A stretch of 64,000 nt of DNA from Chlorocebus sabaeus (GCF_047675955.1 NC_132912.1:80810382-80874381); one strand, 5' to 3'; shown: positions 14,066 through 26,301, numbered from the stretch's first letter. Translations and numbers: made by a program. Notes: generated from the letters alone by a model not told the origin.

Positions 14066-14307
14066 TGATGTGAAGGTACAGTATAGTCCACACACAAAAT
14101 CAGACGTGGACTAGTCTTTCCCACATCCATCCAATGAGTGAGTATTTGGGGTAATGTTTTACACGTGCTTGGGGGGTATATGGTTTATCAGTTGCATTTT
14201 CGTAAGCCCATGGTAGGTAGAGTCCACATTCTGTGGAAGAAATGCACAGTACTCACGGGATCCTCTTAGGAATATGGTTTTCAAAAACCCATTTGTGATG
14301 CCGTCTT

Positions 14308-14618
14308 TCTTTTTTTCTTTTTTTTTTTTTGTTTTTTTTTTTTTTTTTTGCTTTTTTTTTTTTTGAGACGGAGTCTTTCTCTGTCACCCAGTCTGGAGTT
14401 CGGCTCACTGCAACCTCCGCCTCCTGCATTCAAGCAATTCTTCTGCCTCAGCCTTCTAAGTAGCTGGGATGACAGGTGCCCGCCACCACACCCAGCTAAT
14501 TTTTTGCATTTTTAGTAGAGATGGGGTTTTGCCATCTTGGCCAGGCTGGTCTCGAACTCCTGACCTCCAGTGATCCACCCACCTCGGCCTCCGAAAGTGC
14601 TGGGATTACAGGCATGAT
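14308..14618 (-). mobile_element. Alu SINE with long T-rich tail
   Basis: It is flanked by a 13-bp duplication, GTGATGCCGTCTT (14295-14307) and GTGATGCCATCTT (14619-14631), with one mismatch. The 5' end is trimmed: the element stops at GGGATTACAGGCAT instead of the usual GGCC. Confidence 0.92.
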
Positions 14619-14631
14619 GTGATGCCATCTT

Positions 14632-15539
14632 ATGAGTGCAGACTGTTTAGATCTAGGCTCTTTTCTATGTAAAAGTAAATAAACCAGTGAATCTTGACTG
14701 TCTCTGGCTTAAGCAGGATTCCATTTTAACTTAGTGAAAGCAATGAATTTTTAATTTGGTTGAAATGATCAAATGACAAAACTCCTCTCTACCCATGGCA
14801 GCTGGATTTTAGTTGTAACTTGATGAAAATATTAGCCAAGGAATTTCCCGGGACCTCTGGATTCAAGTCTTACCTTTGTCCTGCCCTAACCTCAATTTTC
14901 TGTCGGCGGAGATTGCTGTTCTTATTTCAGGTCAAATTTGAAGAAAAATATTTAAACAAAGTGCTTTGAAAACAAAGACTAAGCTGCATGTGTACTTTAT
15001 AAAATTTTAATATCTTTTAAAGGCTATGTGTCCACATGGTGCTTCTAAAATTGAAACAGTTGGTCTAGAACGTTTTTTGTGTTTATGTAGAACTCTTAAG
15101 TAGATCTGAGAGGTCCTTGTTTTAACATGTAGGCTATTTAAATTAAAAACTTGTGGAAATGCAATTATATCCTGTCACTAATATATAATTCAGCTCAAAC
15201 TTTTAAACATTCTCTTTAGAAAAACAGGAACAAATGAGTGCATGGTAAATCATGGTTTGTGTCTGATGCATATGTTGACATGAGAGAATGAATTCCTGTT
15301 CCTTAAAGTTTTCTGTCCAGTCTCATCCCTGGTTTCATACTGCATTGAGTGCTATTGAGCTGAATATATTTACATCTTTTTCCAAAGGTCTTGTTTTCTG
15401 ATACTCTACTAATAATGTAGTGCAACTTTCAAGATAGCTAATTACCCCAAGAGGAGATCTGAGTAATTAATCTTAACCTTTTCACCTTAAAAACAAAAAA
15501 GGGACAGTCAGACTCTGAAAAACAGATGTTTTTCTCTCA
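14632..15539. other. Unique intergenic sequence
   Basis: This is AT-rich DNA just downstream of CCDC6. I see no gene, RNA gene or repeat in it. Confidence 0.5.
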
Positions 15540-15720
15540 GGGAAACAATGATAGAATTAGCAGACAAGGACATGAAAACAGATGCTTATAAACGTTCTCC
15601 ATGTGTTCAAGAAGACAGCGAAGTATAAGCATGAGAAGAAAAATAGAAAATAAAACCTAACTTGATCTTTAGAGATAAAAAAAATACAATATCTGAAATT
15701 TAAAACAATAAAAACTGGTT
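15540..15720 (+). mobile_element. L1 ORF1-region fragment
   Basis: TTAGCAGACAAGGACATGAA and GATAAAAAAAATACAATATC match the start of ORF1 in older L1 families. It is a short piece with a broken frame. Confidence 0.6.
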
Positions 15721-15789
15721 TTAAGTCTTTTGTGGATTTATGTTCGTGCTCTTTGAATATACCTGAGAAACATTAAAAGGCACCCCTGC

Positions 15790-16089
15790 TGGTCGGGCAC
15801 AGGTGCACAGTGGCTTACACCTGTAATCCCCACAATCCTCTCAGCCAAGGCAGGAGGATTGCTTGAAGCCGGGAGTTTGAGACCAGCCTGATCAACGTAG
15901 TAAGATCCCCATCTCTACTAAAAATTAAAAATTAGCCAGGCATGGTGGTGCACGCCTGTCTTTCTAGCTACTCGGGAGGCTGAGGAGGAAGGATCGCCTG
16001 AGCCCAGGAGTTTTAGGCTGCAGTGAGCTATGATCATGCCACTGCATTCCAGCCTGGGCATCAGAGTGAGACCTGTCTCAAAAAAAAAG
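15790..16089 (+). mobile_element. AluJ-type SINE
   Basis: This is a diverged Alu from GGTCGGGCACAGGTGCAC to a short A tail. The right arm has GGATCGCCTGAGCCCAGG. Confidence 0.9.
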
Positions 16090-16261
16090 TTGGGATTGTG
16101 GTGGGGCAGAGAGCTGTTTAAATTCAAGTTAAGCCTATGATCTACTTTTCTTTCACCAGGGGAGCTTTGCCTGCATTCTGGTAGACCACTATTGGGAAAT
16201 TATTAACCCTGGGGACTTACTACCCAAATTCATCATATTAGTGTTGGACATGAAGCATCAC

Positions 16262-16425
16262 GGCTTAAGGTAGCCAGATACTGTAGAAAGAGTCCTGTGA
16301 GTTCAAGTCTGGTCTAAGTGCAATTTTAAAGCTTCTATTTCCTCATCTATAAAAGAGGAATGAAAATGGTGTCTTCAGGATCAAATGAACATATTAGTGT
16401 TAAAACTTTAGAGGCTAAGAGGTTC
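16262..16425 (+). mobile_element. MIR fragment
   Basis: The sense MIR core is diverged: AGAGTCCTGTGAGTTCAAGT, then TTTCCTCATCTATAAAAGAG. Confidence 0.6.
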
Positions 16426-16464
16426 TTTTTTTGTTTTGTAACTTCACTATTTCCAACATCATTT

Positions 16465-16740
16465 CATTCATTCTACAAATACTCTTAAAACACCAATTAT
16501 ATCAGCCATTGTGTGTGGCACTGAGAGTGCAGCGGGGAGCAAGGAGGCTGCAGTTCCTCCTCAAGTGCGGTGAGTATTGGGATCGGGACTCCTCAGTATC
16601 AGAAGAAAAGAAGGGTCAGAGAAGGCTTCAGAAGCAACTGATCCTTAAGCAGTTTATTGAAGAACAGGTGGGATTTAGGTGAAGGGTCTAGGACAGAAGG
16701 ATCAGCCTATGTGGAGACTGGGAGACAGGAAGTAGAGGGA
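16465..16740. mobile_element. L2-like fragment
   Basis: CATTCATTCTACAAATACTC followed by a GTGTGTGGCACTGAGAGTGC block resembles L2 3' sequence. The copy is diverged. Confidence 0.4.
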
Positions 16741-17169
16741 GAGTAGAGAAAGTGAGGCCTGTGAAAGGTAAGTTAAGAGCTGGTTAGTGAGTGGGCAATT
16801 GGAACTCAAGGTATCCCCAAGGAATAACTCGGAGCTTGCTTTGACATTGTCCCACCAGAGGACCGAGCTGCTGGAACTGGGGTCCACTGGCTCCTTTCAC
16901 CCATCGGTTGAAGGTGCCCCTGAAGAGAATGACCCCCCCAGCGCAATTTGGGTTTTCTGGATTGTGTTTAAGAGGCTTAGTCAAGGCCCCCCGGTGGCCG
17001 CCTCATGCTTAATGAAGGATGCTGGCAAGGTGCATGAGTGTCCACAGTGAAATCAGGTGGGCCACAGGGCATGATGCCTTGCACTAGGTCTGTTACAGGT
17101 GGACTGGAGGTGCTAAAAAGCTCTCACCATCATTTGGTTTAGCTTGAACACATGAAAATTTGAAATACT

Positions 17170-17466
17170 TTTTTTTTTTTTTTTTGAGATGGAGTTTTGC
17201 TGCTGTTGCCCAGGCTGAAGTGCAATGACACGACCTTAGCTCACTGCAACCTCCGCCTCCCGGATTCAAGCGATTCTCCTGCCTCAGCCTCCCGAGTAGC
17301 TGGGACTATAGGCATGCACCACCACGCCCGGCTAATTTTGTACTTTTAGTAGAGATAGGGTTTCTTCATGTTGGTCAGGCTGGTCTCGAACTGCCGGCCT
17401 CAGGTGATCTTCCCACCTCGGCCTCCCAAAGTGCTGGGATTATAGGCGTGAGCCACCGCGCCCGGC
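17170..17466 (-). mobile_element. AluS-type SINE
   Basis: This is a full-length antisense Alu flanked by TGAAATA(C/G)TTTTT on both sides. Confidence 0.92.
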
Positions 17467-18011
17467 CTGAAATAGTTTTTAATTAAAAACTGAAGCAGAC
17501 TTGCATTTGTAAAAACCCAGATTCCTATTTTTTCTTGAAAGATAAGGTGGCAGCAGGGCCTCATCCCTCCATTGCACAATCAGCTAGCGCTTAACAATGC
17601 CTACAATACCTATCCTCTGGCATAGAGTAGTTCAGGAGTGAAGAAGTTTGATATGGCTGGAGCTTGTGTGCATGCTTGGGAAAAAGAGGTGAAAATGAAA
17701 CCTGGTTTGGAGAGAGGTCTGCACCAGAAGTTCCTAGCACGTGTTCAGCTAATAATAAGGTGGTCTGTAGACACAAGGGACTGTGATAAATCAGTATTAT
17801 GAGCCTCCAGGTTGGCCAAGATATGAGAGAAGATCAAAGTGTTAGTGGATTCTCAGCTGTGATACTATCTAATTTGCCCCTTATCTTCCCAAATTCCATA
17901 TATAGCACGATTTCAGCAAGCTGAGATGAGGATGTGCTCAGAGGACTAGAGTTACAGAGATGAGTCAGACAGGTGTGTGTTGATAAATGTTTAACAGTTC
18001 TGCTTTCTGAG
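17467..18011. other. Unique intergenic sequence
   Basis: I see no gene or recognisable repeat here. Confidence 0.45.
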
Positions 18012-18026
18012 AGAATAGCTCTGATT

Positions 18027-18326
18027 ATTTATTTATGTATTATTTTTGAGGCAGAGTCTCACTCTGTCGCCCAGGCTGGAGGGCAGTGGCACGATCTCGG
18101 CTCACTGCAACCTCTGCCACCTGGGTTCAAGCGATTCTCCTGCCTCAGCTTCCAGAGTAGCTGGGATTGCAGGCGCCTGCCACCGCGCCTGGCTAATTTT
18201 TGTATTTTTAGTAGAGATGAGGTTTAACCATTTTGGTCAGACTGGTCTCAAACTCCTGACTTCATGATCCACCTGCCTCGGCCTCCCAAAGTGCTGGGAT
18301 TATTGGCGTGAGCCACCACGCCTGGC
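18027..18326 (-). mobile_element. AluS-type SINE
   Basis: It is flanked by a perfect 15-bp duplication, AGAATAGCTCTGATT, at 18012-18026 and 18327-18341. Confidence 0.94.
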
Positions 18327-18341
18327 AGAATAGCTCTGATT

Positions 18342-19230
18342 TTTATTGCTTGCTGATTTTTGTAGTGTGAATACCCCCAACCATGGCTGATTTTGATCCA
18401 CCCATGTGAATTCGTTGAACTTGGAGAGACATGTGCCATAGTACAACATTTTACAGGTTTTCTGCCATACAAATATATTAAATATAAATAACCTTAAGAG
18501 CATGATGAAAGTACAATGTAAAAAAATTAGGAAGTTGGGGTGTTTTGACTGTGTACCACCTTTGTTCTTAATATAAACTTTTGAAATGTCAATCTATATA
18601 ATTTAATTTTTAATATTGTCTGCTTAACAGCCAGCTCACAAAATTCATGGAAGTTTAACACTTGGCTCTCGTGAGCTTTTGGAGCTGGTTCTAGCGTGTC
18701 TCTGCGCCCGGAGGTAGATGGAAACCCCTTCATCAGAAGGCCTCTGGTGTTTGGAGCTTTCATGGCAAGTGCAGTGGTGACAGTAGGGAAAGTAATTTAT
18801 TTTAGGAAGCTCAAATCCCATTCACAGCTGCAGGGTCAGAACAAGCTTGGTCTGGATTTAGCAGAGACAAGAGGTTGGGTGAGACTCCCTCAGGAATCTC
18901 AAGAGAGCAGAGGCAGCTGCTTTTGGAGGAAGGATCCCAGGTGCTGAGTGCAAGGCTGTTCATTATACTGAGGTATGCTCATCTCTTGATGAGCTTGAGT
19001 ATGCAAGTTTCTTAGGCAGCATGGCTTTTGTATTCATAGTTTTTCCACCTTAGCCTGCCTTTATGTTCCCTCACCATTATCCTAATTTTCAGCCAGGACA
19101 GGAGGCCAGAAGTTCATTCTACAGAAGCAAGGTCTTTACAAGGGGGCCTGAGGAGCAACGCCGGGCAATCACTTTTCTTGCAGCTGTGCTGTTGTCAGGC
19201 AGTCTAGACTAGGCTGGCTGCCCTTCATCC
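18342..19230. other. Unique intergenic sequence
   Basis: No gene, RNA or clear repeat is visible. Short ORFs here match no family I know. Confidence 0.45.
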
Positions 19231-19234
19231 CGTT

Positions 19235-19360
19235 CCTCTTTGTCTGGGTCTGACTATAAACTGAGACACATAAAGTTTAACTGACTTGCCAAGAATCATG
19301 CATGCAGTAAATGACAAGGCCAGACAGTCTGGCTCCAGAACGTGTGATCTTAACCACTTG
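19235..19360 (-). mobile_element. MIR fragment
   Basis: AACTGACTTGCCAAGAATCA and CCAGACAGTCTGGCTCCAGA are antisense MIR blocks. Confidence 0.65.
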
Positions 19361-19781
19361 ATGGGAAAAAATTTGTAAGAAGGTGGGTGTACGTACTGTG
19401 AGGCAGGCCTGACAGATCTAAGGAATTTCAGAGTAGAGGCCATTGGCAGCTGTCATGAAACCCTTGGGAAGCTATTGGAGGTGTCAGAGCGAAGAGGAGG
19501 GGGCTGATTTGGTTCATATTGGAGAGAAAGGAAGACTGTGAACTCTGAAGACGCACTTGTCTTACACATGTGTATATGTGTGTGTTGGCTAGCCATGCTC
19601 TCAGAAACAAAGAAGCCTGCATATCCATGTGCCAGTCAGCAGCTGTGTGACCAGGGATGCCTGGACCAAAGGGGAAATGGATTGAACACTCTCTGGACAG
19701 TTGATATGAAAGAATGATGGTTAATTTCTAGATATGATAATGGTATTGGACTTATTTCCTTACTGTTGTTTTAAGGGGTTG

Positions 19782-20072
19782 GTTTGTTTGTTTGAGACAG
19801 GGTCTCACCCTGTCGCCCAGATTAGAGTGCAGTGGCGTGATTTCGGCTCACTGCAGCCTCAACCTCCTGGGCTCAAGGCGTCCTCTTACCTCAGCCTCCT
19901 GCGTAACTAGGACTACAGGTGCATGCCACCACGCCTGGCTGGTTTTCATATTTTTTGTAGAGATGGGGTTTTGCCACGTTACCCAGCTGGTTTTGAACTG
20001 GATTCAAGCAATCCACTTGCCTTGGCCTTCCAAAGAGCTGGAATTTACAGTCATGAGCCACCACACCAGGCC
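19782..20072 (-). mobile_element. Old Alu (J/S type)
   Basis: This antisense Alu has a TTTG-type tail and ends CCACACCAGGCCC. It is diverged, with small deletions. Confidence 0.9.
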
Positions 20073-20324
20073 CATTTTTAAGATTTTTATTCTTGGTTAT
20101 AACTATTTACCTGAGAACCTGGGCATTAGATCCATGGGAAATATCAGGACCCTGGAATGAAGGTGTTGGGGAAATTCACATCTCACATTCGGGAAAGATT
20201 CCAGGTTTACTATGGGATCATGAATTTGGAGGAGGTTTCCCCATAATTATGAGTTCAAAGGCTTACTCAGCAGAGCCAATAGGGAGTTAATGGGGTTGCC
20301 TGAGAGGTACCAGAGTATGGCTGG

Positions 20325-20678
20325 TGATACGGTTTGACTGTGTCCCCATCCAAACCTCAACTTGAATTGTATCTCCCAGAACTCCCATGTGTTGTGGGAG
20401 GGACCCAGGGGGAGGTAACTGAATCATGGAAGCCAGTCTTTCCCATGCTATTCTCATGATACTGAATAAGTCTCACAAGATCTGATAGGTTTATCAGGGG
20501 TTTCCACTTTTGCTTCTTCCTCATTCTCTCTTGGCGTCACTATGTAAGAAGTGCCTTTTGCCTCCCACCATGACTGTGAGACCTCCCCAGCCATGTGGAA
20601 CTGTAAGTCCAATTAAACCTCTTTTTGTTCCCAGTTTCGGGTATGACTTTATCAGCAATGTGAAAATGAACTAATAGA
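20325..20678 (+). repeat. MST 5' LTR
   Basis: This 354-bp LTR contains TGTGTTGTGGGAGGGACCCA and AATAAGTCTCACAAGATCTG, blocks shared by MST and THE1 LTRs. Confidence 0.9.
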
Positions 20679-21139
20679 GTTAATTGGTACCAGTAGAGTG
20701 GGGCATAGCTGAAAAGATATCTGAAAATTTGGAAGTGACTTTGGAACTGGATAACAGGCAGAGGTTGGAACAGTTTGGAGGACTCAGAAGAAGATAGAAA
20801 AATGTGGAACCTCCTAGAGACTTGTCGAATGGCTTTGACAAAAATGCTGATAGTGATATGAACAATAAGGTCCAGGCTGAGGTGGTCTTAGGTGGAGATG
20901 AGGAACTTGTTGGGAGCTGGAGCAAAGGTGACTGTTGTTATGTTTTAGCAAAGAGACTGGTGGAATTTTGCCTCTGCCCTAGAGATCTGTGGAACTTTGA
21001 ACTTGAGAGAGATGATTTAGGGCATCTGGCAGAAGAAATTTCTAAGCCGCAGAGCATTCAAAAGGTGACTTGGCTGCTGTTAAAAGCATTCCATTTTAAA
21101 AGGGAAATGGAACACAAAAGTTCAGAAAATTTGCAACCT
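20679..21139 (+). pseudogene. MST internal region, left part
   Basis: This is MaLR internal sequence starting just after the 5' LTR with GTTAATTGGTACCAGTAGAG. An open frame runs through it from 20804 and on into the inserted L1. That ORF is a chance fusion of two decayed elements, not a gene. Confidence 0.8.
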
Positions 21140-23016
21140 GGATACAAAATTAATGTGCAAAAATCACAAGCATTCCTATACACCAATAACAGACAAAGAG
21201 AGAGCCAAATCATGAATGAACTTCCATTCACAATTGCTTCAAAGAGAATAAAATACCTAGAAATCCAAGTTACAAGGGATGTAAAGGACCTCTTCAAGGA
21301 GAACTACAAACCACTGCTCAGTGAAATAAAAGAGGACACAAACAAATGGAAGAACATACCATGCTCATGGATAGGAAGAATCAATATCATGAAAATGGCC
21401 ATACTGTCCAAGGTAATTTATAGATTCAATGCCATCCCCATCAAGCTATCAATGACTTTCTTCACAGAATTGGGAAAAAACTGCTCTAAAGTTCATATGA
21501 AACCAAAAAAGACCCCACATTGCAAAGACAATCCTAAGTCAAAAGAACAAAGCTGGAGGCATCACGCTACCTGACTTCAAACTATACTACAAGGCTACAA
21601 TAACCAAAACAGCATGGTACTGGTACCAAAACAGAGATACAGACCAATGGAGCAGAACAGAGTGTTCAGAAATAATACCACACATCTACAGCCATCTGAT
21701 CTTTGACAAACCTGAGAGAAACAAGAAATGGGGAAAGGATTCCCTATTTAATAAATGGTGCTGGGAAAATTGGCTAGCCATAAGTAGAAAGCTGAAACTG
21801 GATCCTTTCCTTACTCCTTATACGAAAATTAATTCAAGATGGATTAGAGATTTAAATGTTAGACCTAATACCATAAAAACCCTAGAAGAAAACCTAGGTA
21901 ATACCATTCAGGACACAGGCATGGGCAAGGACTTCATGTCTAAAACACCAAAAGCAATGGCAATGAAAGCCAAAATTGAGAAATGGGATATAATTAAACT
22001 AAAGATCTTCTGCACAGCAAAAGAAACTACCACCAGAGTGAACAGGCAACCTACAGAATGGGAGAAAATTTTTGCAATCTACTTATCTGACAAAGGGCTA
22101 ATATCCAGAACCTACAAAGAACTCAAACAAATTTACAAGAAAGAAACAAACAACCCCATCAAAAAGTGGGCAAAGGATATGAACAGACATTTCTCAAAAG
22201 AAGACATGCGTACAGCCAACAGACACATGAAAAAATGCTCGTCATCACTGGCCATCAGAGAAATGCAAATCAAAATCACAATGAGATACCATCTCACACC
22301 AGTTAGAATAGCAATCATTAAAAAGTCAGGAAACACAGGTGCTGGAGAGGATGTGGAGAAATAGGAAGACTTTTACACTGTTGGTGGGATTGTAAACTAG
22401 TTCAACCATTATGGAAAACAGTATGGCGATTCCTCAAGGATCTAGAACTAGAAGTACCATATGACCCAGCCATCCCATTACTGGGTATATACCCAAAGGA
22501 TTATAAATCATACTGCTATAAAGACACATGCATATGTATGTTCACTGTGGCACTTTTCACAATGGCAAAGACTTGGAATCAACCCAGATGTCCATCAGTG
22601 ACAGACTGGATTAAGAAAATGTGGCACATATACACCATGGAATACTATGCAGCCATAAAAAAGGATGAGTTTGTGTCTTTTGTAGGGACATGGATACAGC
22701 TGGAAACCATCATTTTCAGCAAACTATCACAAGAACAGAAAACCAAACACCGCATGTTCTCACTCATAGGTGGGAACTGAACAATGAGATCACTTGGACG
22801 CGGGAAGGGGAACATCACACACTGGGGCCTATTATGGGGAGGGGGGAGGGATTGCATTGGGAGTTATACCTGATATAAATGACGAGTTGATGGGTGCTGA
22901 CGAGTTGATGGGTGCAGCACACCAACATGGCACAAGTATACATATGTAACAAACCTGCATGTTGTTCACATGTACCCTAGAAGTTAAAGTATAATAATAA
23001 AAAAAAAAGAAAAAAA
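21140..23016 (+). mobile_element. 5'-truncated L1 (L1PA/PB-like) inside the MST provirus
   Basis: It holds the last part of ORF2 and the 3'UTR with an A-rich tail. ORF2 blocks are recognisable (RESQIMNELPFTIAS, SKTPKAMAMKAKIEKWD, MWHIYTMEYYAAIKKDEF) but are broken by frameshifts and stops. The flanks are a 14-bp duplication with two mismatches, AAAATTTGCAACCT (21126-21139) and AAACTTTGTAACCT (23017-23030). Near 22880-22917 an 18-bp unit, GACGAGTTGATGGGTGCT, is duplicated in tandem. Confidence 0.92.
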
Positions 23017-23030
23017 AAACTTTGTAACCT

Positions 23031-24142
23031 GATAGCAGTAGGAACAAAAAACCCATTTTTTGAGGAGAAATTCAAGTCAGCTGCAGAAATTTGCATAAGC
23101 AGCAAGAAGCCTGATGTTAATCCCAAGACCATGGGGAAAATGTCTCCAGACCTTGTCAGAGACCTTCACGGCAGCCCCTCCCATCACAGGCCCAGAGGCA
23201 GGAGGCCCAGGAGGAAAAAGTGGTTTTGTGGGCCAGGCTCAGGGTCCCCATGCTGTTTGCAGCCTAGGGATTTGGTGCCCTGTGTCCCAGACGCTCCAGC
23301 TATGGCTGAAAGGGGCCAAAGTACAGCTCAGACTGTGGCTTCATAGGGTGGAAACCCCAAGCTTTGGCAGCTTCCAAGTGCTGCTGAGCCTGTGGGTACA
23401 CAGATGTCAAGAATTGAAGTTTGGGAACCTCTGCCTGGATTTCAGAAAATGTATGGAAACACTTGGATGCCCAGGCAAAAGTTTGCAGCAGGGGCGGAGC
23501 CCTCATGGAGACCCTCTGCTAGGACAGTCCAGAAGGGAAATGTGGGGTTGGAGTTCCCACACAGAGTCCCTCCTGGGGCACTGCCCAGTGGAGATGTGAG
23601 AAGAGGGCCACCATCCTCTAGACTCTAGAGTGGTAGATTCACTGGCAGCTTGCACTGTGAGCCTGGAAAAGCCACAGACACTCAATGCCAGCCCATGAAA
23701 GCAGCCAGGAGGGAGGCTGTACCCTGCAAAGCCACAGGGGAGGAACTGCCCAAGACCATGGGAACCCACTTTTTGCATCAGCATGACCTGGACATGAGAC
23801 CTGGAGTCAAGGGAGATCATTTTGGAGCTTTAAAATTTGACTGCTCCACTGGATTTCCAACTTGCATGTGTCCTGTAACCCCTTTGTTTTGGCCAATTTC
23901 TCCCATTTGAAATGACTGTATTTACCCAATATCTGTACCCCCATTGTATCTTGGAAGTGACTAGCTTGCATTTGATTTTACAGGCTCATAGGTGGAAGGG
24001 ACTTTCCTTGTCTCGGATGAGACTTTGGACTGTGGACTTTTAGGTTAATGCTGAAATTAGTTAAGACTTTGGGGGACTGTTGAGAAGGGATGATTGGTTT
24101 TGAAATGTTAGGACATGAGATTTGGAGGGTCCAGGGGTAGAA
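23031..24142 (+). pseudogene. MST internal region, right part
   Basis: MaLR internal sequence resumes after the L1 (GAAGCCTGATGTTAATCCCA) and runs to the 3' LTR. Its ORFs of 70-160 codons are unrelated to any cellular protein I recognise. It contains no intact gene. Confidence 0.78.
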
Positions 24143-24483
24143 TGATATGGTTTGACTGTGTCCCCACCCAAATCCCAACTTGAATTATATCTCCCAGAAT
24201 TCCCATGTGTTGTGGGAGGGACCCATGGGGGCCAGTCTTTCCCATGTTATTCTCATGATAGTGAATAAGTCTCATGAGATCTGATGGGTTTATCAGGGGT
24301 TTCCACTTTTGCTTCTTCCTCATTCTCTCTTGCCATTACCATGTAAGAAGTGACTTTTGTCTCCTGCCATGATTCTGAGGCCTCTCGAGCCATGGAGAAC
24401 CTCTTTTTGTTCCCAGTTCCAATTAAACCTCTTTTTGTTCCCAGGGTATGTCTGTATCAGCATCATGAAAACAAACTAATACG
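24143..24483 (+). repeat. MST 3' LTR
   Basis: It is the mate of the 20325 LTR. It differs by a deletion after GGGACCCATGGGGG and by a local duplication of AACCTCTTTTTGTTCCCAG near 24396-24446. Confidence 0.9.
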
Positions 24484-24488
24484 GCTGG

Positions 24489-24889
24489 AAAAGGGCAGAC
24501 CTCCAAGCAGCAGATGATGCAGGTTTAAGATAGACTCTTCTTTAAATTATGGTAACTCCTACATTGTCTTTAATGTTACTGGGTTTTTTTTCCTACTATT
24601 TATTAATGCATAAGATGCATTAATAAAATGTGTATATTTTAGAGGTTTCTAAATGAAATATTTGAAGAGACAATGACATGATATCTTGGGTTTGCCTTAA
24701 AATAATTTGTAGAGGATGGAGAAGTGGATGTGGGTATAGAGGAAGCAAGATGGGCAGTATGCCAATGGCCTAACCTAGGTGATGGCTACCAGAGCATTCA
24801 TTATACTTTCTTTACTTTAGTATGTGTTTAAGATTTTCATAGTAAAATTTTCAGAAATTGAGAGATTGGGAATTAGCAGAGTTTTTTGT
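24489..24889. other. Unique or unassigned sequence
   Basis: This is AT-rich with no gene seen. The end, AGATTTTCATAGTAAAATTT, may be an old L1 tail, but I cannot assign it. Confidence 0.4.
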
Positions 24890-25208
24890 TTCTCTTTTTT
24901 TTTTTTTTTTTTTTGAGACAGTCTCGCTCTGTCGCCCAGGCTGGAGTGTGGTGGCATGATCTCGGCTCACTGCAAGCTCCGCCTCCCAGGTATGTTCACG
25001 CCATTCTCCTGCCTCAGCCTCCTGAGTAGCTGGGACTACAGGCGCCCACCACCATGCCTGGCTATTTTTTTTTTTTTTTGTATTTTTCAGTAGAGACGGA
25101 GTTTCACCATGTTAGCCAGGATGGTCTCCATCTCTTGACCTCGTGATCCTCCCACCTCAGCCTCCCAAAGTGCTGCGATTACAGGCATGAGCCACCGCAC
25201 CTGGCTCA
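24890..25208 (-). mobile_element. AluY-type SINE
   Basis: It is flanked by CAGAGTTTTT on both sides (24877 and 25210). It contains GCAAGCTCCGCCTCCC and CACGCCATTCTCCTGCC, AluY-like states in antisense. Confidence 0.93.
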
Positions 25209-25633
25209 ACAGAGTTTTTAAACTTTTAAGTTCAAGGGTAACATGTGCAGATTTGTTATATAGGTAAACTCGTGTCATAAGCATTTGTTACACACATTGT
25301 TTCATCACCCAGGTATTAAGCCTAGTAAACATTAGTTATTTTTTCTGATCCTCTCCCTCCGCCAACCCTCTACCCTCTGCTAGGCCCCAGTGTCTGTTGT
25401 TCCCCTCTATGAGTCCATGTGTTCTCATCACTTAGCTCCCACTTATCCGTGAGAACATGTGGTATTTAATTTTCTGTTCCTGCATTAGTTCACTGAGGAT
25501 AATGGCCTCCAGTTCTATCCATGTTCCTGCAAAGGACATTATCTCATTCTTTTTTATGGCTGCATAGTAGTCCATGGTATATATGTAGCACATTTTCTTT
25601 ATCTAGTCTATCATTGATGGGCATTTAGGTTGG
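25209..25633 (-). mobile_element. L1 (primate-type) 3' end
   Basis: This is antisense L1 3'UTR and ORF2 end. GTAACATGTGCAGATTTGTT, then GTTCACTGAGGATAATGGCC and GGCTGCATAGTAGTCCATGG are conserved L1 blocks. Confidence 0.9.
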
Positions 25634-25639
25634 AAATCA

Positions 25640-26300
25640 ATAGATTCTTAAAGATGGAAAGGAAGAAGGGAGTGTTGGAAAAGACAGTACTAGAGATACT
25701 ACCATAGAAATTATGGTTTTTGCCAACAGGCAATGCTATTTATATACCACCCTCCAAAATGAGAAACACAGAAACGAATTGAAGAAATTGTTCAGAACTG
25801 AGTATAAGTTTGTGGGCTCTGGGCAACTGGTTTGGAGTGATTGACATGCTGGTTAATTTGAAACCAAGAAAATGCTCTCTCTTTTATTCCTTTTATTCCT
25901 TTTCATGGACATACTTTTCCATGGATAACAGGGCTGGCATGGTAAGGGGTTTCCTTTTGCTTTGGAAAGACCACTGCCTGCAGTTGTCCTGTGGGGTTCT
26001 AACTTTTTAGTTGGGGTGTGATGTTGCTGTCATTATGTTTTGAGTTGACCTCACGGCACTCTGGAACCAGAAGAAGATTGGGGTGAATTCACATAGCTTG
26101 TGCGTCCTGATGAAGTTACATCAGTATTGAGGTTTCTGAAGAAATAATCTACCTTTAATGAAATATCAGAGTGAGAGATCTATGAGTGTGCAGGACCTGA
26201 AGAACTAGATTAGGAAGAAGAAGTCCATTAGGCTTTATTTTACTGCAGTTTTTCATTTTTTTTCTTTTTGTGTGTGTGTGTGTGAAAATATAAGGTTCAG
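25640..26300. other. Unique intergenic sequence
   Basis: No gene is visible. A short TG run occurs at 26270-26284 just before an Alu tail. Confidence 0.45.
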
Positions 26301-26301
26301 G

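Larger units (their letters stand above)
20325..24483 (+). mobile_element. Complete MST-type MaLR provirus with nested L1
   Basis: Two LTRs in the same orientation flank MaLR internal sequence, and the whole unit is bounded by the identical 5-bp duplication GCTGG (20320-20324 and 24484-24488). The LTRs start TGATA(C/T)GGTTTGACTGTGTC and end in a degenerate TAATA(C/G) tail, typical of the MST/THE1 group of ERVL-MaLR. The internal part is non-coding by decay, and the family is non-autonomous with no env. A 1.9-kb L1 sits inside at 21140-23016. Confidence 0.9.

Noticed and set aside
20804..21574. The longest open frame in the window (256 codons)
   Set aside because: It is a chance read-through from MST internal sequence into the inserted L1 ORF2 piece. 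The junction is the L1 insertion site at 21140.
23114..23599. 161-codon ORF as a possible gene
   Set aside because: It lies in the decayed MST internal region between the L1 and the 3' LTR and resembles no cellular protein.
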